The notes beneath the pieces were generated by a model. It had not been told where the DNA came from. It saw only the letters and a program-made list of their open reading frames with translations, and did no database searches. Shown here piece after piece: positions 36,029 through 47,777 of a DNA stretch of 50,900 nt. The stretch spans positions 1 to 50,900 of the forward strand of contig JAPSHS010000005.1 of assembly GCA_031179495.1 (NCBI GenBank), given 5' to 3'. The first letter of the stretch is position 1. Each line of letters opens with the position of its first letter. This DNA comes from Kocuria sp. Lineage in GTDB: Bacteria; Actinomycetota; Actinomycetes; Actinomycetales; Micrococcaceae. Made by a program: the position numbers and the translations under genes.

Positions 36029-36340
36029 GGTCAGCGATCGCTCCTTTCAAGGACGGGTCCCGGCGCACAGGGCAGAACGATCCTGCGGCAGGGGCGTCCG
36101 GGACAAGAGAAAAGGCCCATTCGCACGGGCCTTGTGAGGAACTGTCGTCAACCTTCCCATGTCGCAGGGGTGTGGACAAGGGGTTTGGGGCGCCGGTCAC
36201 ACCCGTGTCGGTGAGGCCTTGCTCACAGCGCGGCCGGTGCGGGAGCGCCCGGCAGGCCCCCGGCGGCGGGCGGCGCACTAGGGTGACGGGAGGCGCTGCC
36301 GCCGGCGCCCCCGCCACCCGGTCGGAAGGAGACCGCCACC
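36029..36340. other. 312-nt divergent intergenic region upstream of whiB1
   Basis: No CDS is supported here. It holds the whiB1 leader and promoter, and the RBS (GGAAGGAG) of the small membrane protein on the plus strand. On the whiB1 strand a hairpin with a T-rich tail sits at 36112-36133. An inverted repeat GTGAG-N6-CTCAC lies at 36211-36226. TTGACG at 36151-36146 (minus) is a possible -35 but no matching -10 was found. Confidence 0.6.
36112..36133 (-). terminator. Terminator-like hairpin in the whiB1 upstream region
   Basis: On the minus strand AAGGCCC pairs with GGGCCTT (7 bp, 8-nt loop), continuing into TTCTCTTGTC. This is the only intrinsic-type terminator with a T-rich tail noticed in the window, and it points into whiB1, 84 nt before its start. 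Confidence 0.6.
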
Positions 36341-36739
36341 ATGTCCACGTCCTCCCCGGGCGCACGTCCGCGCGAGATCGCCGTCCTGGCCGGCGCGGTG
36401 CTCCTCGAGGCCCTCGCCCTCGCGGCGGCCGGGCTGCGCCTGGTCTGGACCCTGCTCTTCGAGCACCCCCTCACGGTGGGCGGCACGGTCTTCCTCGTGC
36501 TGGTCCTCCTCGGCGGCGCCGTGTGGCTGCTGCACGTGGGCCGCGGCCTGTGGCGGGGGTTCCGGTGGCCGCGGGCCGCGGCGCTCGTGGTCCAGCTCTT
36601 CCTCCTGGTGCTCGCCCTCCCGCTGCTCCAGGCGGGGCAGTGGGGCCTCGGCCTGGTGCCGGCCGTGCCGGCCGTCGTCGTGCTCCTGCTGCTGTTCCGC
36701 CCGGCCGTGCTGGCCTGGACGAGCCGCACCGTCAAGTAG
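36341..36739 (+). CDS. Small integral membrane protein
   Basis: 132 residues with four predicted membrane helices: EIAVLAGAVLLEALALAAAG, GGTVFLVLVLLGGAVWLL, AAALVVQLFLLVLALPLL and LGLVPAVPAVVVLLLLF. Short charged ends. ATG with GGAAGGAG 9 nt upstream. No recognised domain; small membrane proteins of this kind lie near whiB1 in other Actinobacteria (compare Rv3217c). Function unknown. Confidence 0.8.
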   Translation: MSTSSPGARPREIAVLAGAVLLEALALAAAGLRLVWTLLFEHPLTVGGTVFLVLVLLGGAVWLLHVGRGLWRGFRWPRAAALVVQLFLLVLALPLLQAGQWGLGLVPAVPAVVVLLLLFRPAVLAWTSRTVK

Positions 36740-36756
36740 CGGCGGGCCCGGGCCAG

Positions 36757-36762
36757 TACAGT
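36757..36762 (+). promoter_or_regulatory. -10 box (TACAGT) upstream of the GT4 gene
   Basis: Identical to the nudC hexamer and followed by the same GGGAG, but with no start codon 7 nt downstream. The leader to GTG 36861 would be about 92 nt. Confidence 0.5.
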
Positions 36763-36860
36763 GGGAGCGCCTGCGCCCGGCGTCGTCGTGGCCCGGCCGC
36801 CCAGGGTCTCCTCCTCCCGTGTCCCTGCCCGTCGAGAAGCCAACGAACAGGTGGTCTCCC

Positions 36861-41329
<4,469 letters not shown>

Positions 41330-41330
<1 letters not shown>

Positions 41331-42190
41331 TGGCCGGACCCACGGTCGTCCGCCACCCGTCCCCCGGGACGGGACTGCCGGCGGTGTTCCGCCAGCGCTA
41401 CCTGCTGAAGCTGCTGGTCGACAAGGAGCTGCAGATCCGCTACCGGGGCACGGTCCTGGGCCTGCTGTGGTCCTACGTCAAGCCGGGCATCCAGTTCGTC
41501 GTCTTCTACGTGGCACTGGGGATCTTCCTCGGCCTGGAGCGGGGGATGGAGAACTACGCCGTCTACCTGTTCTCCGGGATCATCCTGATCAACTTCTTCT
41601 CGGAGTCCTTCGGCAACGCGGCCCGGTCGATCGTGGCCAACGCCAGCCTCATCAAGAAGATCTACCTGCCCCGCCAGATGTTCCCGGTGGCCTCCGTGTG
41701 GGTGGCCGGGGTGCACCTGCTCCCCCAGCTCGTGGTGATGCTCGTGGCGGCCCTGGTCGTGGGCTGGTCGCCCACCTGGATCTCCCTGCTGGCCATTCCG
41801 ACGGCCCTGCTGGTCGTCGGGCTGCTGGGCACGGGCCTGGGCCTGCTCTTCGGGGCCGCCAACGTGTTCTTCCGCGACGCCGAGAACTTCGTCGACCTGA
41901 TCGTCATGGTCAGCACCTGGTCCGCGCCCGTGCTCTACGCCTGGACCATGGTCCGTGACGTGCTGGGCCCGGTGTGGTTCGCGGGGTTCATGCTCAACCC
42001 CCTGACCGTGGCCGTGGAGCTCTCCCACGCGGCGTTCTGGCTGCCCACCACCACCCCCGGTGCCCACGAGGTGCCGCCCCACCTGTTCTCCCTGTGGACG
42101 CCGGTGGCGCTGCTCGTGGTCACGCTGATCATGCTCCTGGGCGACCTGACGTTCCGTCGCCTCGAGGGCCGTTTCGCGCAGGAGCTGTGA
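41330..42190 (+). CDS. ABC-2 type polysaccharide export permease (Wzm-like)
   Basis: 286 residues, six membrane helices (first QFVVFYVALGIFLGL; last LWTPVALLVVTLIMLLGDL). The N-terminal RQRYLLKLLVDKELQIRYRGTVLGLLWSYVKP is the conserved ABC-2 sugar-export amphipathic region, and ANVFFRDAENFVDLI is typical. With the next gene it should export the finished lipid-linked galactan across the membrane (compare Rv3783-Rv3781). TGATG joint: ATG shares one base with the preceding stop. Confidence 0.92.
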
Positions 42191-42192
42191 CG

Positions 42193-42957
42193 ATGAGTGC
42201 TGACCGGACCGCCGCACCGAACGAGCCCGCCGTGGTCGCCCACCACCTGGCCAAGGAGTTCTCCCTGCGCCACGCCCGCTCCCTCAAGGAGACGGCGATG
42301 TGGCTGGCCAAGGGCCGGCGCCAGGACATCTCCAACCGCTTCCGTGCCCTGGAGGACCTCAGCGTCACCATCCGGCCGGGGGAGAGCGTGGCGCTCGTGG
42401 GGCTCAACGGCTCCGGGAAGTCCACGTTCCTCAAGCTGGTCTCCGGCGTGATGAGCCCCGACGGCGGCTCGCTGCGGGTCAACGGGCGCGTGGCCGGGCT
42501 GATCGAGGTGGGCGCGGGCTTCCACCCGGACCTCACCGGCCGGGACAACGTGTACCTCAACGGCGCGATCCTCGGGATGACCAAGGAGGAGATCGACCGG
42601 AAGTTCGACCAGATCGTCGCTTTCTCCGAGATCGAGCAGTTCATCGACACCGAGGTGAAGTTCTACTCCTCGGGCATGTACCTGCGCCTGGCGTTCGCCG
42701 TCGCGGTCTTCACCGACCCGGACATCTTCATCATCGACGAGATCCTCTCGGTGGGCGACGAGCCCTTCCAGCGCAAGAGCCTGGGCCGGGTCAAGCAGCT
42801 CTCCGAGGAGGGCAAGACCCTGCTGGTGGTCAGCCACGACTTCGACGTGGTCCGCAAGGTCTGCGCCCGCGGGGTGTGGATCGAGCACGGCCGGGTCCGG
42901 GGCGACGGGCCCATCGACGAGGTGATCGCGCAGTTCCGGGCGGAGGAGCGCGACTGA
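42193..42957 (+). CDS. Polysaccharide ABC transporter ATP-binding protein (Wzt-like, short form)
   Basis: 254 residues. Walker A LVGLNGSGKSTFLKL, Q-loop region, GLIEVGAGFHPDLTGRDNVYLNGAILGM (typical of Wzt/TagH), signature YSSGMYLRLAFAV, Walker B DIFIIDEILSVGDE and switch VVSHDFD. There is no C-terminal carbohydrate-binding domain, so export should not depend on a chain-terminating cap, as in mycobacterial RfbE. Two nt after the permease stop. Confidence 0.93.
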   Translation: MSADRTAAPNEPAVVAHHLAKEFSLRHARSLKETAMWLAKGRRQDISNRFRALEDLSVTIRPGESVALVGLNGSGKSTFLKLVSGVMSPDGGSLRVNGRVAGLIEVGAGFHPDLTGRDNVYLNGAILGMTKEEIDRKFDQIVAFSEIEQFIDTEVKFYSSGMYLRLAFAVAVFTDPDIFIIDEILSVGDEPFQRKSLGRVKQLSEEGKTLLVVSHDFDVVRKVCARGVWIEHGRVRGDGPIDEVIAQFRAEERD

Positions 42958-42990
42958 CCCGCACGCTTCCCGTGCCGGGACCCCGCGCGG

Positions 42991-45060
42991 TCAGCAGGCC
43001 GTGACCTCCCACAGCTCCGCCTCGCCCTCCGAGGCCACCAGCTCGAGGTTGGTCTCCGGACGGTCGCCCAGGGTGTCGATGGGCAGGTAGGGCCGTGCCC
43101 GGGGAGTGTCGATCTCCAGGTACTGCCGGCCGAAGTTCAGGACGTAGTCGATGCTCTCGGACTGCGCGAGCTCACAGGCCCGGGCGGGCTCCTCGACGGG
43201 CAGGCCCGCGATGATCTCAGCCAGCTGAGCACCGCCCGGTCCGCCGATGTGGTACTGGGTCACGTCGATGCCGGCCACTGCGTAGGCCAGGGAGCCCCCG
43301 TTCCACGGGTTGACGAGGATCACGTCGTCCTCGTCCGTCAGCTGTGGCAGTTGCTCGAGCAGCTCCATCTCGTCCTCGCTCAGGATCCCGTCCTCGTTGT
43401 CCCAGCCGAACCGTGCCTGCGTGGCCAGGAGGGTGTCACGCATGGTGCGCATCTGGGTGAGGGGCACCGAGGCGGCCAGCACGAGCACCACGGCGCCTCC
43501 GGCGGCCAGCTGCCGGGCGCGGGGGGTGAGCCGCTCCGGAGGGACGGCGGCCTCGGCGCGGCGGCGGAGGAGATCCGTGAGAGTGGCCGCGCCGAGCGCG
43601 ATCAGCGGGACGGCTGCGACGGGAAGACTCGCGGCCAGCCGGAAGGAGTCCTGGTACCAGGACCCCACGGCCCACTCGCGCCAGGGGCCTCTGGGCGCGG
43701 AGGCGGCCACCACGTACAGGAACACCACCAGGAACTGTGCGATGCCCAGCCAGCGCAGCTCGCGCCGCACGATGGTGGCGGCGACCCCGAGGACGGTGAG
43801 GACCACCAGGAACCAGGGGATGTCCAGGCGGGCATTGGTGGCGTACAGCAGGGCCTCGCCGTAGGCCCCGGCGGGCGAGGTGTGCGCGAAGCGGATGAAG
43901 TCCGTCCCCAGGCTGTCCCACAGGTGGGCCCACGCGTACGCCGCCAGGGGCAGCAGGAGCCCGACCAGCACGGTCCTGCCCCGCCGCCGTGAGCCGAGCG
44001 TCCGCCGCACCGCGCCCCACCACGTGACCAGGACCATGGGGATGAGCAGCACGAGAAGCAACGTCCCGATGTTCGGGTGGGCAACCAGCGCCCCGCCCGT
44101 GACCACCATCCAGCAGAGACCGAGAAAGACCACTTGCGCAGGGGCGCGCCGGGCCCGCGTGACCCGTGAGTCCGCGTCCAGGCCGAGCAGGGTCGCCAGA
44201 TAGCCCAGGGCCACCGGTGCCACGCTCAGTCCCAGCAGGTTCGGCAGGAGGGGGCCGAACTCGAGGATGGAGAACGGGAAGAGGGCGAAACCTGCCGAGG
44301 CGACACCGGCCACGACCAGCCCCACCGGGGAGGGCCCCACGAGGGTGCGTGTCAGGAACAGGCACGACGCCGGCCACACCAGCGCGGCCACGACGAACAG
44401 CACCACGTTGCTGGCAACCATCGGACTCTGGTCCGCCAGGGGGTAGGCCAGACCGGCGAGTCCGTGCCAGCCGGCGGGGTAGACCGCCACGGCCTTGTCC
44501 GGATTGACCATCCGGCCGAGGGTCAGCGACGAGGCGGAGGCCGTCTCCACGACGTAGCGGATGGCGTTGAGGTGGAAGATGTTGTCGTAGCGCTGAGCGA
44601 ACCGGTCGGGTTCCGGGGCCACGAACAGCAGGCGCCGGGCCAGCAGGGCACCGCCCAGCAGGAGACCCAGTACGACGCTTCCCCGGTACACCGTGGGAGC
44701 GGGAAGCCCGAGAAGACCACGACCGTGGTCATCGGCGGTCCTGGAGGCCGGAGGGGACCCCGCCGTGGGGGCACGCCATCGCTGGAACAGCAGGCCCAGA
44801 ACTCCGGCGAGCAACCCGGTGACCAGGGTGTAGGCGCCCACGGTCAGCAGGGAGAAGCCGATGTCCGCGATCTCCAGCACCACCCCGGCGGTCCCGACGA
44901 CGGCCAGACTGTAGGCGGGTGCGGCGAGAAAGAACAGCGGTCTCAGATCGCGGACGAGGACTTGGAGGAGCAGTCCGGGGATCCAGAGAAGGGCGACGAC
45001 CAACAGCAACGCTGGAACATAGGGCAGCCAGTCAGTCAACAACAGGGGTTTCCTCTCCAC
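42991..45060 (-). CDS. DUF6541-type polytopic membrane protein (GT-C-like)
   Basis: 689 residues, about 13 membrane helices, with a soluble C-terminal part of about 170 residues (EDGILSEDEMELLEQLPQL, NPWNGGSLAYAVAG, DYVLNFGRQYLEID). This organisation fits DUF6541, a group related to GT-C lipid-phosphate-sugar glycosyltransferases. FAQRYDNIFHLNAIRYV carries an Asp that could be the GT-C catalytic residue. Start uncertain: GTG at 45060 has no RBS, while TTG codons a few positions later follow GAGAGG. Codon third positions near the 5' end are less G/C-rich than in neighbours. It is inverted relative to the galactan genes. An arabinosyl- or galactosyl-type transferase role is inference. Confidence 0.72.
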   Translation of the reverse strand: MERKPLLLTDWLPYVPALLLVVALLWIPGLLLQVLVRDLRPLFFLAAPAYSLAVVGTAGVVLEIADIGFSLLTVGAYTLVTGLLAGVLGLLFQRWRAPTAGSPPASRTADDHGRGLLGLPAPTVYRGSVVLGLLLGGALLARRLLFVAPEPDRFAQRYDNIFHLNAIRYVVETASASSLTLGRMVNPDKAVAVYPAGWHGLAGLAYPLADQSPMVASNVVLFVVAALVWPASCLFLTRTLVGPSPVGLVVAGVASAGFALFPFSILEFGPLLPNLLGLSVAPVALGYLATLLGLDADSRVTRARRAPAQVVFLGLCWMVVTGGALVAHPNIGTLLLVLLIPMVLVTWWGAVRRTLGSRRRGRTVLVGLLLPLAAYAWAHLWDSLGTDFIRFAHTSPAGAYGEALLYATNARLDIPWFLVVLTVLGVAATIVRRELRWLGIAQFLVVFLYVVAASAPRGPWREWAVGSWYQDSFRLAASLPVAAVPLIALGAATLTDLLRRRAEAAVPPERLTPRARQLAAGGAVVLVLAASVPLTQMRTMRDTLLATQARFGWDNEDGILSEDEMELLEQLPQLTDEDDVILVNPWNGGSLAYAVAGIDVTQYHIGGPGGAQLAEIIAGLPVEEPARACELAQSESIDYVLNFGRQYLEIDTPRARPYLPIDTLGDRPETNLELVASEGEAELWEVTAC

Positions 45061-45154
45061 GGATGTCCCACGCGCACGACGGGCTCGTCCTCCGAGGTCA
45101 TGCAGCAGGCGGCCCGATCGGCAGGGGGCGTGGGCGTGGGCGAAGTTCCGGAAC

Positions 45155-45160
45155 AGTATA
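45155..45160 (-). promoter_or_regulatory. Possible -10 box (TATACT, minus strand) for the DUF6541 gene
   Basis: A near-consensus TATACT on the minus strand, in the 153-nt divergent gap. The start codon is about 95 nt away, and no -35 is seen. On the plus strand AAGAAT (45202-45207) is 6 nt before the GT2 GTG and may be its weak -10. Confidence 0.4.
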
Positions 45161-45213
45161 TGGGGCCGTCAGCGCCGGACGGGTCCCGGATCCGGTTGTG
45201 CAAGAATGTCCGG

Positions 45214-45879
45214 GTGAGTCGTTCGTGGATCGTGATGCCCGTGTACAACGAGGCTGCCGTCGTGGGGGAGGTGCTGAGGGAGCTCCGCAAGACCTTCCCG
45301 CACGTCGTCTGCGTCGACGACGGATCCTCCGACGACTCCGCCCGGATCTGCGCCGAGGCCGGTGCCGTCGTCGTCCAGCACCCCATCAACCTGGGTCAGG
45401 GCGCGGCCCTGCAGACCGGTTTCGAGTACGCCCTGCAGGATCCCGGGATGGACTGCGTGGTGACCTTCGACTCCGACGGCCAGCACCGCGTGGTCGACGC
45501 GTGGGACATGGTCCAGCGGATCCGCACCGGCGAGGCCGAGGTCGTGCTCGGCTCCCGCTTCCTCGACCGTCGCACCCAGGTCTCCTCGCTCAAGCGCGTG
45601 GTGCTGCGCACCGCGGCGTTCTTCTCGAAGCTCTCCACGGGCATGGACCTCTCCGACGCCCACAACGGGCTGCGCGCCATCGACCGGGGGACGCTGTCCC
45701 GGATCAGGCTGAGCCAGAACCGGATGGCCCACGCCTCCGAGATCGTCAACCAGCTGGCCGACATCCGGCCCCGCTGGGTGGAGCACCCGGTGCAGATCAT
45801 CTACACGGACTACTCGAAGTCCAAGGGACAGTCGTTGCTCAACGGCGTGAACATTCTCGCCGAGCTGTTCGTCAAGTAG
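45214..45879 (+). CDS. Glycosyltransferase family 2, polyprenyl-phosphate sugar synthase type
   Basis: 221 residues. GT-A fold: SWIVMPVYNEAAVVGEVL, VVCVDDGSSDDSARI, INLGQGAALQTGFEYAL, TFDSDGQHRVVDAW (metal-binding DSD) and LGSRFLDRR. It belongs with DPM/GtrB-like enzymes that charge polyprenyl phosphate, but has no membrane helices. The next gene encodes DUF2304, a frequent membrane partner. GTG start judged from MSRSWIVMPVYNE; no clear Shine-Dalgarno. It may supply a lipid-linked sugar to the adjacent DUF6541 protein. Confidence 0.88.
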   Translation: MSRSWIVMPVYNEAAVVGEVLRELRKTFPHVVCVDDGSSDDSARICAEAGAVVVQHPINLGQGAALQTGFEYALQDPGMDCVVTFDSDGQHRVVDAWDMVQRIRTGEAEVVLGSRFLDRRTQVSSLKRVVLRTAAFFSKLSTGMDLSDAHNGLRAIDRGTLSRIRLSQNRMAHASEIVNQLADIRPRWVEHPVQIIYTDYSKSKGQSLLNGVNILAELFVK

Positions 45880-45941
45880 CCACCGCACCGTCCGCGCCCG
45901 CTCCGCACCACCTCTGCACCACCGAAGGGAAGAGCCGTCCG

Positions 45942-46358
45942 ATGATCTACGCCGTGCAGATCCTGCTGGTCCTGGCCGTGGGATACGGCGCGCTCGTGCT
46001 GATCCGCGGCGGGGCCAACGCCAAGCACCAGGCGATCCGCCGGGTCGTCGGCCTGGCCTTCTTCATCTTCGCGGCCCTGTCCATCTTCTTCCCCGACCTG
46101 CTCACGGGCTTCGCCCAGTTCTTCGGGATCGGCCGCGGCACGGACCTGGTGCTGTACGGCTTCGTGGTGCTCTTCATGATCGCCCAGGCCACCTCGGCCC
46201 TGCGCTACCGCCAGCAGGAGGTCAACGTGACCCGGCTGGCCCGGCACATCGCGGTGACGGAGGCGGAGCATCCGTGGGCGCCGGCCCCCTCCCACGCCGA
46301 GCGGGGCTCGGTGCGGAGCTTCGCGGAGTCCTCCCCCGGGGAGCGCCCCGCCGACTGA
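45942..46358 (+). CDS. DUF2304 membrane protein
   Basis: 138 residues. Three hydrophobic helices: IYAVQILLVLAVGYGALVLI, AIRRVVGLAFFIFAALSIFF and DLVLYGFVVLFMIAQATSAL, followed by a soluble tail (YRQQEVNVTRLARHIAVTEAEH). DUF2304 proteins are regularly encoded next to polyprenyl-phosphate GT2 enzymes, as here. ATG with GAAGGGAAG upstream. Probably a membrane tether for the GT2. Confidence 0.88.
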   Translation: MIYAVQILLVLAVGYGALVLIRGGANAKHQAIRRVVGLAFFIFAALSIFFPDLLTGFAQFFGIGRGTDLVLYGFVVLFMIAQATSALRYRQQEVNVTRLARHIAVTEAEHPWAPAPSHAERGSVRSFAESSPGERPAD

Positions 46359-46373
46359 CGGGCCCGGTGCCGG

Positions 46374-47318
46374 TCAGCCTCCCCGGACCACCCGGGAGAG
46401 CAGGTCGGGGCGGTCGGTCATGACGCCGTCCACGCCCCACTCCAGCAGCCGGCGCATGTCGGCCTCCCGGTCGATGGTCCACGCGTCCACCCGGAGACCG
46501 GCCTGCTGGGCGCTCCGCACGAGCGCGGGCGTGAGGATGCGCAGCCCCAGGAGGGTGTCGGGCACCTGCAGGCCCTGGAAGGGGAGGGCGTGCCGGTCGT
46601 GCAGGCCCAGGAGGCACAGCAGCCGGAAGGCGGCGAACTCCGTGATGGCGGCCGCTGTGGGGACCGCCCCGCCCGAGGCCCGGCGGAAGCGCCGGATCGA
46701 GGCCGTGCGGTTCGTCGCGACGAGCGTGCGCTCCTGGGCGCCCGCCGCCCGGATGGCCCGCCAGACGACCTCCTCGGCGCCCGGGCGGTTGCCCTTGAGC
46801 TCGATCGCCACGCAGCGGTCGGGATGCGCGTCGTAGACCTCCGCCAGCGTGGGGACGCGCACCCCGCGCCCCCGCCACGGGAACGTGCTGCCGTCGAGGG
46901 TGAACATGTGCCCGGCGTCCAGCCGCTGCAGCTCCGCGGTGGTCATCAGGGCCACGGCCCCGGTCCCGTCCGTCGTGCGGTCCACCGTGAGGTCGTGCAT
47001 CAGCACGGCCGTGCCGTCGGCCGAGGCCTGCACGTCGAGCTCCAGCACGACCTCGCCGAGGTCCGCGGCCGTCCGGAACGCCTCGAGGGTGTTCTCCGGG
47101 GCGATCTCGGCGCCGCCGCGGTGGGCGAAGTTGGCCGGCCAGCCCGTGGGCACGGGTGCCTTCGGACCCGGTGCCGGGTCCTGCACGTGCCGGCCGAGCA
47201 CCGCACCCGCCGCGCTCGTGAGCAGGTTCCCGGTGTACGGGACGGCCGCGCGCAGCAGCGCCCGGCCCCGGGCGACGTCGGGGCGCGTGCCGTTCTGCTG
47301 GATGGTGGCGTGGGTCAC
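46374..47318 (-). CDS. Glycerophosphodiester phosphodiesterase (intact copy)
   Basis: 314 residues from GTG 47318 (MTHATIQQNG), with GGAAGGA 6 nt upstream. GDPD signature: FAHRGGAEIAPENTLEAF (His66, Glu75, Asn76), metal residues Glu93 and Asp95 in LELDV, and catalytic His108 in VLMHDLTVDRTTDGTG. IELKG and WTIDREADMRRLLEWGVDGVMTDRPDLL complete the TIM barrel. No signal peptide, so cytoplasmic. It hydrolyses deacylated phospholipids to glycerol-3-phosphate. A related broken copy lies beyond the patatin gene. Confidence 0.93.
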   Translation of the reverse strand: MTHATIQQNGTRPDVARGRALLRAAVPYTGNLLTSAAGAVLGRHVQDPAPGPKAPVPTGWPANFAHRGGAEIAPENTLEAFRTAADLGEVVLELDVQASADGTAVLMHDLTVDRTTDGTGAVALMTTAELQRLDAGHMFTLDGSTFPWRGRGVRVPTLAEVYDAHPDRCVAIELKGNRPGAEEVVWRAIRAAGAQERTLVATNRTASIRRFRRASGGAVPTAAAITEFAAFRLLCLLGLHDRHALPFQGLQVPDTLLGLRILTPALVRSAQQAGLRVDAWTIDREADMRRLLEWGVDGVMTDRPDLLSRVVRGG

Positions 47319-47777
47319 GGGAGGTCCTTCCGGTCGGGGACGGCCGCCGCGGCACCGGCGGTGCCGCGGGGCGGAGCCCGGTGGGGGGCAAGTTCGCATG
47401 CCCACAGTACGGCCGTGGCGGCGCGGCGCGCACGCCGACGACGGCGGTTCCGTGAGGGTCGGGGCGGAGCGGTGCCGGAGGAGTGTGGGCCCGTCCCGGC
47501 CACGGTGCGGCGTGATCGCACGGAGGCACGGCCGTCCGGGGATCTCCTGGGCTCTCGGCCCGGCCGGGGTGGGCGGTCAGATCCGATGCGCCCCCCTCCG
47601 GACATGGTGCGGGCCGCACCGTCCTGCGGCCGGAAGGATCGGGCCGGGGAGGCGACCCTGTCCGCTGTCGTGCACCTGCCGGCGGTCGAGCCGCTGGTGC
47701 CCGGCGGCATCGCGATCACGGCCACCGGCCAGGCCCGTCGCCCGGCGAGGACGACAGGCCCCTCCGGAGGGCCGTCC
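47319..47777. other. 459-nt intergenic region between GDPD and patatin genes
   Basis: No CDS is supported. TACTGT at 47409-47404 (minus) is a candidate -10 for the GDPD gene with a leader of about 80 nt. The rest, 47410-47748, is GC-rich with no recognised motif, and its open frames look like random antisense frames. Confidence 0.6.
47749..47777 (-). terminator. Hairpin after the patatin-like gene
   Basis: GGAC...GGCCCCTCC pairs with GGAGGGCC GTCC, with a one-base bulge and short unpaired stretch. It starts immediately after the patatin stop codon. Confidence 0.5.

Noticed and set aside
47315..47725. 136-residue minus-strand frame in the gap between GDPD and patatin genes
   Set aside because: Arg/Pro/Ala-rich composition, no recognisable motif and no ribosome binding site.
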